A stretch of DNA of 7,334 bases from Syntrophomonadaceae bacterium (GTDB lineage: Bacteria > Bacillota > Ch66 > Ch109). The stretch spans positions 1-7,334 of the forward strand of contig JAAZDI010000276.1 in assembly GCA_012512295.1 (NCBI GenBank). The letters are read 5' to 3'. Every line of letters begins with the position of its first letter. Position 1 is the first letter of the stretch. Position numbers and translations under genes: made by a program. Shown here piece by piece: positions 5,974 to 7,334 of this stretch. Under the pieces are notes generated by a model, which was given only the letters and a program-made list of their open reading frames with translations, ran no database searches and was not told the DNA's origin.

Positions 5974-6020
5974 CCACGGCGCGATTATGGTTTTGGGAAG
6001 TGCTGCTTAACGCTGGGAAG

Positions 6021-7334
6021 CTATCGGCTCAATTGTGTACCCGGGTAGTAAAAATCCAGGATCTCTTGATACTTAAATCCCTGCTGGGCCATCCCGTAGG
6101 CTCCCCACTGGGATAAACCAACACCATGCCCCCAGCCGCGTCCTTTAAATTCTAAGGTTTGCGGGGCTTTTGGCCGCAGGTATTTACCGTCTGCTCCGAC
6201 CACGAAATAGTTGGTTTCAACCCCAGCCAGACCTTGGCTTACCCCACTGGCTGACACAACGGCTAACTGCCGGACTCCACCTTGTTGGATTATTCGTTCA
6301 CCATGGCCATTGAGCATCGCGATAGCGGCATCAGTGTTAAGATCAAACAACCGTCCCATCACCCGCTCCCGACTGACCGTAGCATAATTAGGATTGAACA
6401 GGCTGCCAAAACTCCCACCCGTCATGGTTATAGTATTACCGCGGTCATCCTTGATAATCACCGAGTCAACCCGACCTGAAGGATACTTTACTAACTCGAT
6501 TGAATCCACAAGACCAAAACTTGGATTGTTTCTAAGCAATAAATTTCTTAATCCGTCTTCTCCCCGACTATTTTTTCCGTTGACTACCGTAGAATAACTC
6601 CAATCTGACAACCCGTAGCCTAGACTATAAGGGTCAGGCCCCCCTCGAAGATAAGGGAGATCGGCTCCAAACACATTCACGTTATTCTCGGTGTATCCAC
6701 CACTGTTGGAGTGATACAAAGTGACGGCCAATTGTCCTTGGTTGTCAAGAAGAACTTGCCCACTCGTTTCCTTGACTGACCGAATAATGGACTCAGCCTC
6801 ATAATCATAACCACCATAAGCTTGGCAATTAGTCGTGCTGCACAGGTTATACCCCTCAGAAATATGTCGGTTTAACCCCCGCACCGCGTAGGTTCGCGCA
6901 ATAATCGCCTGAGCCTTCAGGGCTTCTAAAGGCCACCCGCTGCTGACTTCTCGACCTACCACTCCGTATAAATATTCTTCTAAGGGCAGTTCATTAATCC
7001 CAGTTAAACCGTTTCGTCCTGCATTTACCCTTATTTCCAGTTGCCCGCGATAGCGTCTTGAATCGCACTGAAACAAATGCGAGGGGGTGCTGCCAGAACT
7101 ACTGGAATTGCCCTTTGGCTTCAGACAGATCGGTCCTTTGAAAGCACCAATGTATTCCCAATCCCCGACAATAATTGGCTGCTTCTGTTGGTCCTGCTCT
7201 GCCGGTCCGTTAACCCCATTCCGGGCAGCAATCGCTGACTTATCTTCATTGGTACATACTGAGGCCTCTGGTTCAGGGACATTGGTATATACTGAGGCCT
7301 CTGGTTCAGGGACGCGAACCAAAGAACTCTTCTC
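6021..7334 (-). CDS. SpoIID/LytB-domain cell-wall protein (5' end beyond the window)
   Basis: Predicted exported peptidoglycan-active protein of the SpoIID/LytB family; SpoIID is a lytic transglycosylase acting on denuded glycan strands during engulfment. Numbering from a TTG at 7322 gives 433 residues, but the frame stays open to the edge (E-K-S-S-L), so the true start, and probably a signal peptide or membrane anchor, lies outside. Residues 3-25 hold two 11-residue PEPEASV repeats, and 26-90 look like a polar, Ser-rich linker. The SpoIID domain begins near 91: GREVSSGWPLEALKAQA (123-139), whose E125 fits the family's catalytic glutamate; C161 and C166 in CSTTNCQAYGG with H204 in YHSNSGG fit the zinc-site residues of clostridial SpoIID. 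The C-terminus has the conserved GRGWGHGVGLSQWGAYGMA (394-412). It lies 155 bp upstream of queA. Family assignment is firm. True sporulation SpoIID versus a LytB-like paralogue is unresolved; position beside queA, away from a spoII locus, makes me favour a paralogue. Confidence 0.9.
   Translation of the reverse strand, partial: EKSSLVRVPEPEASVYTNVPEPEASVCTNEDKSAIAARNGVNGPAEQDQQKQPIIVGDWEYIGAFKGPICLKPKGNSSSSGSTPSHLFQCDSRRYRGQLEIRVNAGRNGLTGINELPLEEYLYGVVGREVSSGWPLEALKAQAIIARTYAVRGLNRHISEGYNLCSTTNCQAYGGYDYEAESIIRSVKETSGQVLLDNQGQLAVTLYHSNSGGYTENNVNVFGADLPYLRGGPDPYSLGYGLSDWSYSTVVNGKNSRGEDGLRNLLLRNNPSFGLVDSIELVKYPSGRVDSVIIKDDRGNTITMTGGSFGSLFNPNYATVSRERVMGRLFDLNTDAAIAMLNGHGERIIQQGGVRQLAVVSASGVSQGLAGVETNYFVVGADGKYLRPKAPQTLEFKGRGWGHGVGLSQWGAYGMAQQGFKYQEILDFYYPGTQLSR
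7248..7313 (-). repeat. 33-bp tandem duplication inside the SpoIID-like gene
   Basis: Units 7248-7280 and 7281-7313 match at 32 of 33 positions; the single difference is c at 7255 versus t at 7288. Each unit encodes 11 residues, VPEPEASV-Y/C-TN, and the substitution changes Tyr to Cys. The length is a multiple of three, so the frame is kept. The repeats fall in the N-terminal linker ahead of the catalytic domain, where length variation should be tolerated. Near identity at DNA level points to a recent duplication. Confidence 0.95.

Noticed and set aside
5866..6020. preQ1 riboswitch upstream of queA
   Set aside because: I could not find a preQ1-type compact pseudoknot, and the predicted queA leader is only about 17 nt.
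5580..6048. Plus-strand open frames of 119 and 69 codons antisense to queA and its upstream gap
   Set aside because: Most of the longer frame is antisense to the highly conserved queA; the second only extends through the gap. Neither shows a recognisable domain, and no plus-strand gene is seen elsewhere in the window.

Overview
The window is a single minus-strand gene block of seven protein-coding genes, typical of the class Clostridia (Bacillota). In transcription order, right to left, they are a SpoIID/LytB-family gene cut by the right edge, queA, tgt, yajC, an HD-domain phosphohydrolase gene, secD and secF. The taxonomic call rests on three things: separate secD and secF genes (Bacillus has a fused secDF), a SpoIID-family gene beside queA-tgt-yajC-secDF, and purine-rich AGGAGG-type ribosome binding sites. 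By eye the GC content is moderate. Genus cannot be fixed from the sequence; a Peptococcaceae or Desulfotomaculum-like lineage is my guess.

Layout. At 6021-7334 lies a SpoIID/LytB-domain cell-wall protein whose reading frame stays open past the right edge and which carries a 33-bp tandem duplication. A 155-bp gap (5866-6020) follows, with hairpin-forming inverted repeats and a probable queA promoter. queA (4801-5865) and tgt (3591-4724) encode two enzymes of tRNA queuosine modification; the 76-bp gap between them carries a duplicated extended -10 sequence. yajC (3280-3591) overlaps the tgt stop codon by one base. The HD gene (2540-3211) follows after 68 bp. The 146-bp gap at 2394-2539 holds a consensus sigma-A promoter (TTGACA, 18 bp, TATAAT) and, in the secD leader, three TTAACT hexamers spaced exactly 11 bp. 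secD (1176-2393) and secF (147-1163) are 12 bp apart, and a good intrinsic terminator at 44-77 closes the unit. No gene-free stretch exceeds 300 bases.

How the genes work together. QueA and Tgt act in the same pathway: Tgt inserts preQ1 into the anticodon wobble position of certain tRNAs, and QueA converts it to epoxyqueuosine. YajC, SecD and SecF form the membrane accessory complex of the Sec translocon. The HD protein is a predicted metal-dependent phosphohydrolase of unknown substrate placed inside the Sec cluster. Promoters before queA, tgt and secD suggest that this co-directional block is several overlapping transcription units rather than one simple operon.

Most of the window is conserved housekeeping sequence and I do not see a clearly new multi-gene system. 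The most interesting signals are in the gaps: the 11-bp-phased TTAACT triplet before secD, inverted repeats over the secD promoter, two related hairpin elements at 15-41 and 5909-5935, and the doubled extended -10 before tgt.
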